Below are positions 13,125-26,200 of a DNA stretch of 64,000 bases, piece after piece. The stretch lies in contig NC_087068.1 in NCBI RefSeq assembly GCF_963678635.1, positions 9,432,027 to 9,496,026 of the forward strand, written 5' to 3'. The stretch comes from Symsagittifera roscoffensis. Its lineage: Eukaryota; Xenacoelomorpha; Acoela; Convolutidae. Position 1 is the first letter of the stretch; every line of letters begins with the position of its first letter. The position numbers were made by a program, and so were the translations under genes. The notes beneath the pieces were generated by a model. It saw nothing but the letters and a program-made list of their open reading frames with translations, ran no database searches and was not told the DNA's origin.

Positions 13125-13358
13125 CAGGGGCTGATCTATGATTTTCTCGAGGGGGGGGGGGGGGGGGCGGTTTTTCAAAAAAATTTCGAAAATTTTGTCG
13201 ACCTTTTTTTTAGATCGACCAAAATGCAATTCTGAGCTCTCCCAAAGCTCTCGTTTTTAGGCACTTTTTGGAGCTCTCGTTTTTAGGCACTTCTTGGAAA
13301 ATTTTGACTCAGAAAAAAAGCGATCGCCCCACCCACCCCCTCCCTAAATCCGCCCATG
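13125..13358. mobile_element. hAT-type MITE, internally shortened
   Basis: CAGGGGCTGATCTATG at the left, TAAATCCGCCCATG at the right. Flanks ATTTAGAG and AGTTAGAG differ at one base, fitting an 8-base duplication. A G run of about 18 lies near 13151. Confidence 0.75.
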
Positions 13359-13777
13359 AGTTAGAGTATAGTTAACTCTACTTGTCAATAAAAACAAGGA
13401 ATTATAAGTTTTGATGTGAAAATAAAAATAAAATTATTATAAAACAAGGAATTTACAATTAATTATCACCTAATTTATAAAACTGATTTCCACAATTTCT
13501 GGCCTATATTCTGGTTTCAGCGCCGTAAACATAAACCTCCTTTTTCTCCACTCCCCTATTGGTCAAATCAAGAAAACGTCACTGTAAATGTTTCCACGAT
13601 ACCCACATTTTTTTCTGAGCAACTCGAAAAAGGGTTGTTTTTAGCGTTTTTACAAAATCTTTTTCATAATAATGTTTTAACATGGGATAGCTCGGAACAT
13701 CAACTTGGTCAAAAAAAGCAGATGCTATGGTGTTAAAGATGATATCTTATTTCAGAATACACTAAATTTTCGGACTA

Positions 13778-13917
13778 CAGGGTGTTTTCAAAACGTAGTT
13801 TTCTATAAATCATCTCTCATTTCACAAGATTTTGGGTTTTTGAAGTGTTTTTTTTGCAGTAAGAACACTTGTGAAATGAAAGATGATTTATAACAAACAC
13901 ATTTCGAAAACACTCTG
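13778..13917. mobile_element. 140-base foldback MITE with TA target duplication
   Basis: CAGGGTGTTTTCAAAACG at the left faces CGAAAACACTCTG at the right, and the pairing continues inward through ATAAATCATCTCTCATTTCA and its inverse. TA flanks both ends, which suggests Tc1/mariner mobilisation. It lies 150 bases upstream of the EF-hand start. Confidence 0.78.
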
Positions 13918-14070
13918 TACGCTAAAAAAAATGTCAACTAAAACTTTTGAGAAGCAGCAGCGGCTGAAATAACAGCAGTTTTGTTTATTTTCGACCTCAT
14001 TTTTTTCCAATAACACCTTTTAAAAACATTCCGGTGTTTAGATTAATTCATACCACCCACAAAAGGAACA

Positions 14071-14280
14071 ATGGCATCAGAAAGTACCAACAACACTAAC
14101 AGCAGCAACAGCGACTCATACCCGTTTCTGAGTAAGTTCGGTGGGGTTCAGACTCTTTCCATTGTGGACTTCATGAAGATCTGGAGACACTATGACTCAG
14201 ACAAGAGTGGCTTCATAGAAACAGAAGACAAGGAAGACGGGTCAAATGAGTTCAGAGACTTCATCTCCGATTTCCTCAAG
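14071..14280 (+). CDS. EF-hand gene exon 1 (EF3-equivalent hand)
   Basis: The exon encodes residues 1-70. The ATG has A at -3 and G at +4, and an in-frame TAA lies at 14044-14046. An alternative is that the exon is internal and starts after the AG at 14079-14080. The first 17 residues are Ser/Asn-rich. FLSKF near residue 19 and FMKIWRHYD near residue 34 correspond to the lead-in of EF3 in calbindins. The loop reads DSDKSGFIET, then seven extra acidic residues, then NEF. The exon ends in AAG before the donor GTCAGT. Confidence 0.82.
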
Positions 14281-17200
14281 GTCAGTGACTAGATTAGTTA
14301 TATAGTTAATGCCAAATTGTTGGTTACATCGGTGACCTTGAGGATCTAAATTGATGGTGGCGTCCCGCATGATGGATGGACCGAATGTTGGAATTTTGTT
14401 CGGTCAATTTCAACCAATCAGATTTGAGTATGGAAAAAAACCTAAAGAACCGCGAAAACCTCAAAATAAGCAAATAAATCCAGGCCATAAAAAATAATAC
14501 TGACCATGACAAAATTAGCAGATTGCAGATAAACGAATTTTCAAACATTGCCAGATCAAAGACACTAGGAAAAATCTAATTTTCGACAGATACTGATTTA
14601 AGAAAATTTAAAAAAAAAACACCAAAAATGTTGCATCAGCAAAGACTGTGCATGCTTTATTTCATTTTCTGCAAATTTTGGTATCGATTCAATGCCAAAA
14701 CTATTCAGCCAATCCGATCTTCTACAGATTTTGATTAGTTGAAACTTTTCCATCGTTCGGTCCCTCCATCATGAGAGGATCACCCTAAACTGGCCATAAA
14801 TAGTGCTTTTAAAAAAAGTTTTTAGACTTTTTTACAGGGTTTCTAAGTGCTGAAATGAGTGAAAAATGAAACCCGACGTCAAAATGAGCAACCTAAGATA
14901 AATTATTTTGTTTCAAATTTGTTGACCGAAAAGGATATTGCAAAAAATTAAAAATTAACAATACACCTTGTATCAGGGCGAAACCTTGAATGTCCAACTT
15001 TCTTTTCAGGACTTTGAAGTAGCCTAAAAGTTTCGCCTAAAAATAATTGATGAATTTTTCAAAAAAGTGAAAAAAAGTGTTTAAAAAAGTTTGTCCCACC
15101 ACACACCGTACAAAATACAAAGTGATAAATTTCATTTCTAGTAACCTATCAATTATGACGAATAGCCTGCTTCAAACAATTTGGAACAATTTCCAAGGGT
15201 GATTAAATTGCTGATTACGCACTGATAGCGTTTATTGTACCAAATGACAAATTGGCAGTCTTTAAACCCCATAACTTTACGAAAAAATATCACAGGTGAA
15301 ATGTATATTTTTTCGAATTTGAGCTCAAGGCAACAATATTTTTTGGCTGATATTATAAAAATTTGTCAAAAATGGCTGATTAAAAAATCGAAATTTGCCT
15401 GGAGAAAAAAAGGGTCTTTTTACTTATTCCAACCAAAAATCAACTTTTCAACATCTTGAATTAAAACTATTTGTTTCAACCAGATTGATAAGAATTAGCC
15501 AATCAAATTTTAGCACCGTCTCAAAATGTATTATTCGCAATTTTCTTTCGACATATAATTAAGCCAAATTGATTGACTAAATTACAGAATTTTTGGTTAG
15601 GAATTTAATTTTATTTAGCAAAAAGGGCGCAGATCAGAAACAAACACAAAAAATGGCAGACCACAAAAAAAAACAGCACAGGAAAAATGACCACCTTCAT
15701 TCCTGTTCGTTAGAAATCAGCTAAAAAAGTCACAATTGTGTCAACCAAACCAATCAGTGCTAACAGTGCTTTGCTCTTTGGATTCATACATTGAATAAAC
15801 CAAAATAGCAAAATTGAGAAACTTATTGAGCAACTTTTTTTAGCAATTTCTCCAACTGGCGGCTGTTTTTATTTATTAATTTTTGGCGCTCACATTTAAC
15901 ATGATGTAATGATGCGTTGATTCATATTAACCATTTTCTAATGACGCTTTGCTTATTTAATTTGTATTTGTCATTATTTTTGACCTTCAGTTTTTGGTAT
16001 TTTTAAAAATTTTTGGAGCTGAATAGCTTCAAAAGTTTCACAGGGACTTCAATGGTAAAAGCGCAGCAACCAAGTATATTTGGTGGGCTTAATACAGTTT
16101 TTGAATGTCGCCTAAAAGTTTGAATGCCAGTTTTAAGGTTTTTCTGAAGTGTTTTGTTTGATCTGAGAAATTTTTAACAGCTTTTGCTCAAACAAAATTA
16201 CTCATTGTAAAAAAACAAAGATTGTGACAAAATTTTTGGCTCGTTTTGGTTCTTAGGTAGATCGGTTTCGGGTAGCAAGTTGATTGAAAACATTTCATTT
16301 CATATGTAAATTAACCGTAATGATCGGAAATCACAAGTCAACAGACAATAACGAACTGCCATAAATTTCGGTATTTAAAAGCAAAGTTCAATGTCATAAA
16401 ATACGTAAAATGAAAACATTGGTTAATCAAATTTAAAACAGCGCCTCAAAAACTTGTGAACTTTGTTTCGATCTTTCAGCTTTCGACTTTTCTCACGCAC
16501 TCTTCTTTGTTCACCAGGAAGTTCATTAAACACGACCTTGATTTTTTCTAGCTTAAATTCTAGCGAGAACAGACAGCAATCCTTTCCTATAACAAAAACA
16601 GTACTTTTAAAGATTAAAACGTCTAAAAGATACTAAGCGATCCCATTGAAACATTTTTTACTACCATTCTTTTGCTCTGAGATGGGTCCGAATAGTCCTT
16701 CTCCAAGAGTATTTTATGATACTTTACACCACCGTATACCTGTCATTTTTTTCGGCCGGGTACAATCATTGATCCAATATAGCGATTTATGATTTTCTCA
16801 TTTCTTTAACCTCAATAGATGTACGGAAAAGTACCTATTTTACTAATTCAGTGTGCGAATAGGAGTTTTCTATCTAGAAAAGCTAGAGCTCTGAAGGAAA
16901 TTCCACAAATTTAAGTTAGGGTTCAGCGGGATTCCGTACCTAAAAAAAGCAAAAAATGCCTACCTTGATTGCGATTTAAAAAAAACTACATAAAATAAAT
17001 AGAAAGGCTTGAGGCAAGAGTTCTTATCTGGTTCCAGTTCCAATCACCGGACTCGAGAAAGATTTCCACACAAAGTCAGATATAGCAAGAACAAGTTCAT
17101 TTTAGTTTTGATGATTTGGGCTGCCTTGTAATGATTTTAAATTTCTCCCCGTGGTCAAAAAAACATGGTCTAGAATTTTCAATTTATTTTTTAGACCGCG

Positions 17201-20200
17201 CTTCCTTGCAATTTTCTGTTCGTCGCCGTGTTTTAAGTCAAGGGCAAAAAAGTTATAAAATAGTTAATTGAGTTTTTTTCATAACCTCATGACCAATGGT
17301 GTAGATTTCCTTATCTAAAAAAAGCAAAAAAAAATGCCTACCATGATAGGAAAAAAAATAAAGCAAGTTAATCATCATGCTTTTTGCGTATTGTGCTCTA
17401 GTTTCAGGAAAAACTGCTTTCGTTGTTTTAGTGATTGCAAGCTGTTGTTTTGAATAATCTCAGGAAGTTAATTCTAAATGTTTTATCATTAATTCTTGGC
17501 ACCATTAACTTCATTGTGGAAATCCTTTAAAGCACTTGTATCAAGTGCCGAAATTCGCGATCGAAAAATATAGCTGGCAGTAGTAGTTTTTCCAACTTTT
17601 TTTACAACTTTTGGGACAAAAAGGATATTATTTTGATCTAGATGCTGCCAATTAGTCTGATTCGCTGTCAAACATACTCCACCAATTGTTGACCTCTTTT
17701 CCAGAAGCACGCCCTCATTTTCAATTTTAATTTGGTAGCAATCAAAATTTGCGCCCAACTATACCGATAGCCGATCTTTTTAACTCTACAAATGCCATTC
17801 ATTTCATACCACAGTCTGAACAACTTGATCATTTTTTCACGCCTTTCTCGTTGAACAAATAAAATTTATTCAGGCTGAAAATTTTAGTTTGCATTTTACA
17901 ATCTATTCGCCGAAATAAAATAAAAAATAGTGTGGAATTTTCTTAACTTCCTGATTAGACGCCCATCTTTTGTTGGTGCTAAAAGGTCCCCAGGGCAATT
18001 TGAGCTTACATAAGTACCCTTCGGGGAAAATCAGGGGCGGGTTTTAATGCCCTGATTGTGGGCCGCTATTTGATTTGTGTGAGCTTAAATGGCCGTTTTG
18101 CTTATGTAATGAGGCTAAAAGTTCAAAGATATGATAAAGTAAAGAAATTTGTTGAATAAATGTAAGTTAGAACCAATTTAGATGATATTTGTTACCAATT
18201 AAAGTGATGGATATTTTAGATATCCCAGATTTTAGCCCATAATTGACCCACATTCTTTCATTTATTTCTGGTCTGATGGTTATAAGGGCGGGGTAGAACA
18301 CTCATTTTTTCTCTTCGATTTTACCCATGGGTTGAAATAAGAAGGAAGACGGTTGAAATTTGGTGGCATGGGATTGATTAATAGGGTCGAGTTATCCGGA
18401 TTAATTGTCTGCATTCAGCTAAGTTTTTTCCGCAGGCGCTCAGGTCGAGAAAAATACGAAATTAAAAATAATTGCCGAAGTTCGATGCTCTATCTTTTAT
18501 AGTGCGCTGTTAAGATTTTATAAATCTCTTTTGTTTATCATAGTAAAAAAATTGATAAAAAATGTCGATATTTTTCAAAGACAATTTCGAAACATCACTT
18601 TCTGAGAATTACTTAGAAATAGACTACTCGCATTTAGAGCAAAAAAATTTCGGATAACTTCCCCAATTTCCTGAATCAGTAAGCAATGTCAAAAAATTGA
18701 AATCATTATGGTTCAAATAGCATTCCGGGCAAATATCTTTCACTCTTGGGGAAAAAACGTGTCATTCTTTTATTAATATGTTCAATTCTCATTCAACATA
18801 TTAGCCACTGGCCTTCAAAAATATTCCTCTGTATGCCGCACGTTTAGTGAATAGTACACAAATGAAACTAATTATATATAAAAAACCCTGCTTGCTCAAG
18901 AATCTCCATCGAGCCATTTTTTGCATCGACTTAAAAATACAAGTTATGATTTTCCATAAAGTTCAGTTCGTAGAACAAAATCCATTTGGCATATTCAATT
19001 ACTTTAAATTTTTTTGAGTTTTAAGTCTTTTTTGGTTCGTTCAATGGACTAACTTGCGCACTGGACTAAATTACGCGCGCTTTGAAGACTTTATATTAAA
19101 AGCTCAAAGCGTAAGGCGATATAATGCTGAAACTATAAAAAGATAGCTCGTATCAGGGCGAAGCCCTGATTGTTCCGACTGCCTTTTAAGGTCTATGGAG
19201 CAGTAATAGCATGAAAAAATTCACTGAAAAAAAAAACCAAAAAGGAAAAAAAAATTTCTAAAATTTGAATTTTTTTAAATGAAAATCATCCCCCCACACA
19301 ACATATAAAGAACAAAAGGATAGATTTCGCTCCTTGTAACAAATCAATTATGGCAATTAAGCTTCGTTCAACCATTTTGGAACGATTTCTAAGACGGATT
19401 AACTCTCCGCTTACGCGTTAATAGCGCGAAATATATCGCGCGTTAATTGTACCAATTTGGCCAAAATGGCAATCTTTAAACCCCCATAACTTTACGAAAA
19501 ATAATCACAGGTGAAATATCTTTTCAATTTTGAGCTCAGGACAACAATACCTTTCGAATGATATTTAAAAAATTCCGTCAAAAATGGCTAGTTAAAAAGT
19601 CGAAATTTGTCTGAAGAAAAAAAAACCCACCCCGAGCACAAATATTCCGTTACTTTCGTATCGAAAGTCGGAACAAGACTGCTCGTATCAGGGCGAAGCC
19701 CTGAATGTTCCGACCACCTTTTAAGGTTTATTGAGCAGCAGTAATACATAAAAAAAAATTAAATAAAATAAATGAAAATGCAAATTTTTTTTTCTAAAAT
19801 TTGAATTTTTTTATGAAAATCATCCCCCCACACGCCAAATAAAGTACAAAAAGATAGATTTTGTTCCTTTTAACAAATCAATTATGGCAAATAAGCTTCG
19901 TTCAACCAATTTGGAACGATTTATAATACGGATTAAATCTCGCTTACGCGTTAATAGCGCGAATTATATTGCGCGTTAATTGTCCCAAATTGGCCAAAAT
20001 GGCCAAAATGGCAATCTTTAAACCCTCATAACTTTACGAAAAATGATCACAGGTGAAATATCTTTTCAAATTTAAGCTCAGGACAACACTACCTTTTGAA
20101 TGATATAAAAAAAATTCCGTCAATAATGGCTAGTTAAAAAGTCGAAATTTGTCTGAAGAAAAAAAAACCCACCCCGAGCACAAATATTCCGTTACTTTCG

Positions 20201-23200
20201 TATCGAAAGTCGGAACAACAACAATTTTTGTGCGTGGCAAACTATAATTTTTCCGCACTACAATATCATTCCAAATTAAATTGAGCCAAAATAGTTGGTC
20301 GTATTGTTTTTGAAAACTCGAGTTTTCACACTTATTGTTTGGTATTGTTCAAGATGTAAGGTTCTCCAAATTTTTATAAAAAACTATTCGATACTGATTA
20401 AAGGGCAGTAAGAACACTTAGGGCTTTACCCTGATATAGGAGTAGCTTTGTTTCAGCTATATTTGTTTTTCCTTCTTGTGTTTTTTTTCAGTTTAATCGC
20501 GTTCTACAAAAATAAAGTTTTAGAATCAGCATATTTAAAAAAAGTTGTTTATCTGGGCCTGGCCCTGAATATTTTGACTGCATTTTAAGGCCAATTAAAA
20601 ATTGTTTTGTTGAAAATTGATTAAAAAGTTTTTAAAAGCGTCTCGTATCCTAATAATAAAACCAGGTGACCTGTCGCAACTCAATTTTGAATTGTTTGAG
20701 TCGCTGCTTACGCGTGTTATACTATAACATTGCAATAGATCGGCGTTAATTATCCAAATTTGGGCAAATTAGAATATTTGAAACCCCCTTTTCAGTTTTA
20801 CAAAATCTTTCACAGGTAAAATATATATTTAAGAATATAACATTAACGCACTGAACAACAACATTTTTCAAATGGTAAAAAAGTTTCTGTCAAAAAACGC
20901 TTAGTAAAAACGAAAAATGACTGAAGAAGAAAAATGGATGAGAAATTATCTAAAATTTGCTGAATTGTGATCAAATGTTACATAAGATCCGCAGTGAAGT
21001 GTGTGATTGAAAATTGCGTAATCTTTGTTCAGGTGTGTGTGGGCCAGTGTGACTCCGAGACTGTGAAGGAGACTATGGAGTACTGCATAGAGACCTATGA
21101 CGTCAACAACGACGGAAAATTCCAGGTGACATCACCGATGCTTCATAAGTTTCCACAATTTTGACCTTTTCTTTCGATCACCACTCTAGCCAAAACTCAA
21201 CATTTTCTGAATACGGCTTTGGCACCATTATCTACTTATTTTGAGAGAGAGGATTTCTAGCCACAATGCAGATTTTTTGGGGAATAATCAAGAGTTCGCA
21301 AAAATAGTTTGGTAAAAAAAGAGTCATGATCAAAGCTTAAAACAAATCGGATAATCATTGAATCAAGAAGATTATATCGGGATTGAGATTAAAAGTCGAA
21401 CTTGGGTCTATTTTCAATCAACAATCATTGATTTTCAAATTCAAAATAAAAATGTTCCCTTACATTCAAAAATTTTACAAAGTAAACAATTTTTTTATTT
21501 TCAGCTGGGAGAGATGATCAAACTGCTTCCTGTAGAGGACAACTTCATGAGTCAGTTCCACTCCTCCCCCTCCTCTTCTTCTGCTGCTGCTGGTGGTGGG
21601 GGTGGGGGTGCAGGTGGGGTGAAGAGGGGTCCGATCGCGAAGGAGGACTTTGAGCGCATCTTCAAACACTACGACCAGGACAACTCCGGAAAAGTAGAGG
21701 GCGAGGAAATAGGTGAGTCATGGGCGCGTATAGGATTTTCTCGGTTCCTCGGGGGCTGGTGGACTTTCAAAAAAGTTTAGAACACTTCGTCTACCTTTTT
21801 TAGGCCGACGAAATTGATTTTCCGAGACCTCCCAAATCACTATAAAGACCCTATTTTGGCCGAATTTGCTGCGCCGCAAGCAATTATTTGAAGAAAAAAA
21901 ACGGTTCATAAAAGGCGTTTTTGTCATTTTTTAGAAGATAATTTCAGATAAGATAAGCTATCTTATTTTCGGCCGGATAGATTCGTGCAACTTCTTAGTC
22001 TAAAACCGATCTTAGTCTTACTCTGATATCTCCTAGTCTCAATAGATCTAGTGTATACTGGTTTATGCGGTTAGTTGCCAGAAGGAGAACAACTGTATTC
22101 TAAGTTTAATTCAAATTGCTCTGGTGATGAAAGTACAAGTAGTTTCAGCATTTACAAATAAGTGTAATTGTTAGAGATGGAATATGGTTGGTTAGCTTAG
22201 AAACATTTTACAGGAAGAGAGAATTATATTTATAACCAATTATAAAGTATAGTTTAGAACTGGTTCCACCCGTTCGGGGTTTAGAAAGTTTTTAGTTTTT
22301 GAATTGTTTAATGTAGTGAAGGACGGGTGATGTAGTTTCTTTTTGAAGTTGCGAGCATTGACTTCCTGGAGAAAGGAGAAGTGTGGCTGTTTGTGTTTGA
22401 CGGAGGAAGATTGTTATGTTCGTATCTCTAGATGGGTCTCGTTGATCGTGGTGGTCATGGGTGATTGTGTCAAGGCTTCTGATCGATGCAATGATGTATT
22501 GAATTCGTTAAGTTTAGAGCGAGACTACGTGCAGGGTGAAGTTTGACTTTTCCGTGTGAAGTGCCAAGTGACTAGGATCGGTACGTGTAATCAACATCGA
22601 GATGGTTATTGGTCTGGTTCAATGGTTTTCCTTTGCTGCGATGTTGAGTCCATACTTTGAATCCTTTGAGGGTACTGACTTTAGGCAGCAAATCGATTAG
22701 ATTTGCCATTCCAAAGTTGGAATATGATTGGATTTTCGTCTCCTTCGCTGCTCGTCTTTTGGGCTTTACGGATTACGTTTACGAATTACGTTTCTATACA
22801 CACTGCATTTTACGTTTTAATGTAAAATTTCCTTTGTTAATTTAGTTTTAGTTATGATTTGTGATTAATGGTTGTCACAAAAGCGTTTTTATATTAGTTC
22901 AGTTATTTTAAAGAGTTGCTCACTCTGGAGCCACTCTTTTCAAGAGTAGAGTATCGGAGTGCCGTAGTGCATGATGTGGACACGTACTTCGAGCGACGTC
23001 TCTCTGGTGGGTTAGGTCAGAAGTGGGTTAATTTTTATGGTCTCTTTGTGTAGAGTCTCTTTTTGTGTTCAACCTTTTGTTTCGTTTTTATTACTTGTTT
23101 TTCTCTTTTTGTTTTGGTTGTAACCTTTTCTCAAAAATCGAACCTTTTGATTTGTTTGACTTTTTGACTTTTTTGTGTTTTATTTGTTTGTTGCAAGACT

Positions 23201-26200
23201 TGAAAGTGGTCTTCAAAAGAATAGTTGATCCAGTTTTATTCTGGTTTTAATCTGGTTTGGGTACCATGGGTTCTTCTTTCTTAGTCATGCTATTAGTTTG
23301 TGGTTTTGTGACGTTTGTAAGCTTCGTTGGTTATTTTGATTTACTATATAATTCCTTCCCACCGGGTTAAAGGAAAGTTTTAAACGTGTGAAAACTGGTT
23401 AGAGTTGTTATCAGTGAGATTTAAAACTTAAAATTCATCATTTTTACAATTCTTCGTGCACGAGGTGTGCGGTTGTGGAACGAGTTTTATGGGCGAGTGA
23501 ATGATTCAAATCTATAAGAGAAGCGCTTTGTAAAAAGATTAGTATTTTTTAAATTTATCTGCAATTTTTGTGAATTTACTGCCTTGAAATAAAAATTTTA
23601 CTGCTTTTGGGGAATTTAATTTATGACTTTACTGCTTGGTAAAAAGAATTATATTGCGTTGAGGATTTTTTATTAATTTACTGCTTTTTGGGGGAAGTTT
23701 TACTGCTTTACAATTTTACTGCGATTTGTTAATACGAGTTTAGATTTCAATTTTTTATTTGTTTTTTGTTTGTTTTAGATGATTGTGTGATGAGATCTAA
23801 AATAGAAAGTGAAAACTTTATCAAGAATGGTTAGTTGTGTTTTGAATTTATTAGAGTACGATACTTATTTATTCGTCAGCAAAAAATCCATTTGGGAAAA
23901 AATCGTGAATGACGAGCGATGTTGTCAGAAGTTTGGCAAGCAAACGGGTGATATATTTAGTTTGCAGTAGAGGCCAAAGCAGTTCAAGTGCTTTGATGAT
24001 CTTGTGCTCTTCACTACTCGGTGAGAATTCATGCGGTGTGTTTTGGTTCAGGTTATAAAGCTTATATTTATGTTTAGTGTTGTAAATGTATTATAGGATT
24101 GGGATTTCAACGGGCTGTATTTATTCGTGAGGGACAATTAGTAGACGGGATTTCATCAACGTTAAAAGTTCTGATTGTCGGATAGGGTCGTAGTTTCTAA
24201 GGATTCCTTGCATGTTAGTGTCTTTAATACAATAAGTGAAGTTTAAGAAAAATGGCGAAGTGTATTTGGATTTAATAAATTGAAATCGATGTTGTGGGTA
24301 TCGTGATGGTGTATTAGTTGTCTAATGGTGTTGTATGAATTTATAATAAGTGTATGTGTGAGTTTGCTTTGTGCGTAACAATAATTGATGTGGGCAGTGT
24401 AAGTCACGTTCCTTTGGTGTTAGGAAATTAAAGAAAAAGGAAAAATGGTTAAATTTACTGAAATAGGAGTCGTAGGCTTTTGTGTCGCGAAGTGCTGTGG
24501 ATAAAGTATGATCATATTTTTTATTCATGCAGTTGATAATAAATACATATTGTGATATGACGAAAAAATTTTCAGTTAGTTGGGGGTTAGCGTTAGTGTC
24601 GTCATCTGCAAGGGTATCTTGCGTCTAAAACAATTTTTAATGATTCTCCTTTAGCTAAAATAATAACGGGATTTAAGAATGTGTTTCCTTTTGGTTGTTC
24701 TTCTTCATTTACCGGGTATATAATTTCAAATTTTTCTTGTATGTCTAGTAATCTATTGACTTCATCTTGCAAGTGAAACGGGACTTCACTTACTCGTTGC
24801 TTTTTGAAAATTGCGTCAGGTTTCAGAGGTAGCTGTAGTGGTGAATTTACGTGTCCAACATCAAATTTAGATGTGGCGTAAGCCATTGGATGTTTTGTTA
24901 GCAATTCGGCTAGTTGTTCAAATTCTTTTTGTTTAATTTGAGAGTGTTGAAAATTGAACTTTGTAGGGAATTTTCATTGTTCAGTGGTATATTTTGATAT
25001 CTAAAATGTTGGTTTAAAATAAAGTGTTTTTGTAAAATAGTCCGTGTTTCGTTTTTATGACTATTATATGATTAATTGATAGTTCTTCCTTAAGAATTTT
25101 TGATTGACATATATCTATTTTCTGTTTCTTCCAGTTTAATAGTAATTTCGGCTTGTTATAGTTTATCTACTAGTTTCGTGAAGTCTATAATGGGTTCTCG
25201 AATTGAATATGGATGTGATGCTCTCTTTTTTGTTGCTATTTTCCGTAATTGAGGTGTTGGAGTCATCATTAAATTTTCTGTCAACTTTGTGTTCTTATAA
25301 TCATGCGTATTAGAGGAATATGCTTTTTTTTACTAGTGTTTCAATTCTTACTGCAAGTTGTTTAACGGTTTCGTTTGGGATTCTACGAATTTCATTGCAT
25401 AAGACTCTTTGGCGCTGTTTGTTTCTTCCAGAGTCGAACATTTCTGAAAAATCTTGTGTGAATCTTTTTCAATCTGACTTATTACCTTTAGGTGAAACTG
25501 AAAACCATTTTTGGGCTGCGCCGTCAAGTGTGGTTTGGATTGGAGCTGTGCGTTTATGTATCTAATTTTGATGAAGTGGTGTTTTTACTGGTTCGGGTCC
25601 TGTGTTTAAAATCAAATTGGCTGTGACTGCATTTGTATAATCTTCTACTGAGTATCCGGGATCTGTTCCTGTGAATACGATTAGTGGCTTATCTGAAGAT
25701 ATAGAGGATCCACCCATAAGTTATGGATTCATAGTCATTTGTAGTGATTCTGTGGCATTTGGTATTTGAGAAAGTATTTTAGGTTGGGTTTTCGTTATTT
25801 CGTGTTGTTGTAGAAATATGCTAGTGGGATTTCATTGCGCATTTGAGTTGGTTGGTATTTTTGTGTACTTTCTGGGTTTTGTAATTGAAAATTATTATTG
25901 TATGACATTGGGTGATGTTTTGTTTGTCTCTGTTCGTTTCAACAAATTTATTTCTTCGTTTATGAAATGTGATGGAAATTGAATATCTTGTTGTGTAAGA
26001 TTTCTTGTTCCGTTTAATTTTTCTTGAATAATAAATGTAGAATTTAAACTATTATTTCCTGTTCTGTCGGTGAATAGTGAATTGTAACTTAAAGGTGTTG
26101 TTGTATCAACAGTAAGTGGAGTTAACTTAACATAATCTCTAATGATGGAAACTGTGGTAATTGCTTGACTTGATATATCAGTTGGTATATTAAAAAATAA

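Noticed and set aside
13141-13170. G run as a regulatory or G-quadruplex element
   Set aside because: G and C runs occur at the same internal position in several hAT MITE copies, so it is part of that repeat and prone to slippage.
17489-17758. Minus-strand 89-codon frame in EF-hand intron 1
   Set aside because: No motif, no splice-framed neighbours and no repeat relationship found; not enough to call a gene.
21713-21780. Extension of EF-hand exon 3 to the TTTAG stop at 21780
   Set aside because: The donor ATAG/GTGAGT and the in-phase continuation DGLIRDL in exon 4 fit the family, while the extension runs into an inserted MITE.
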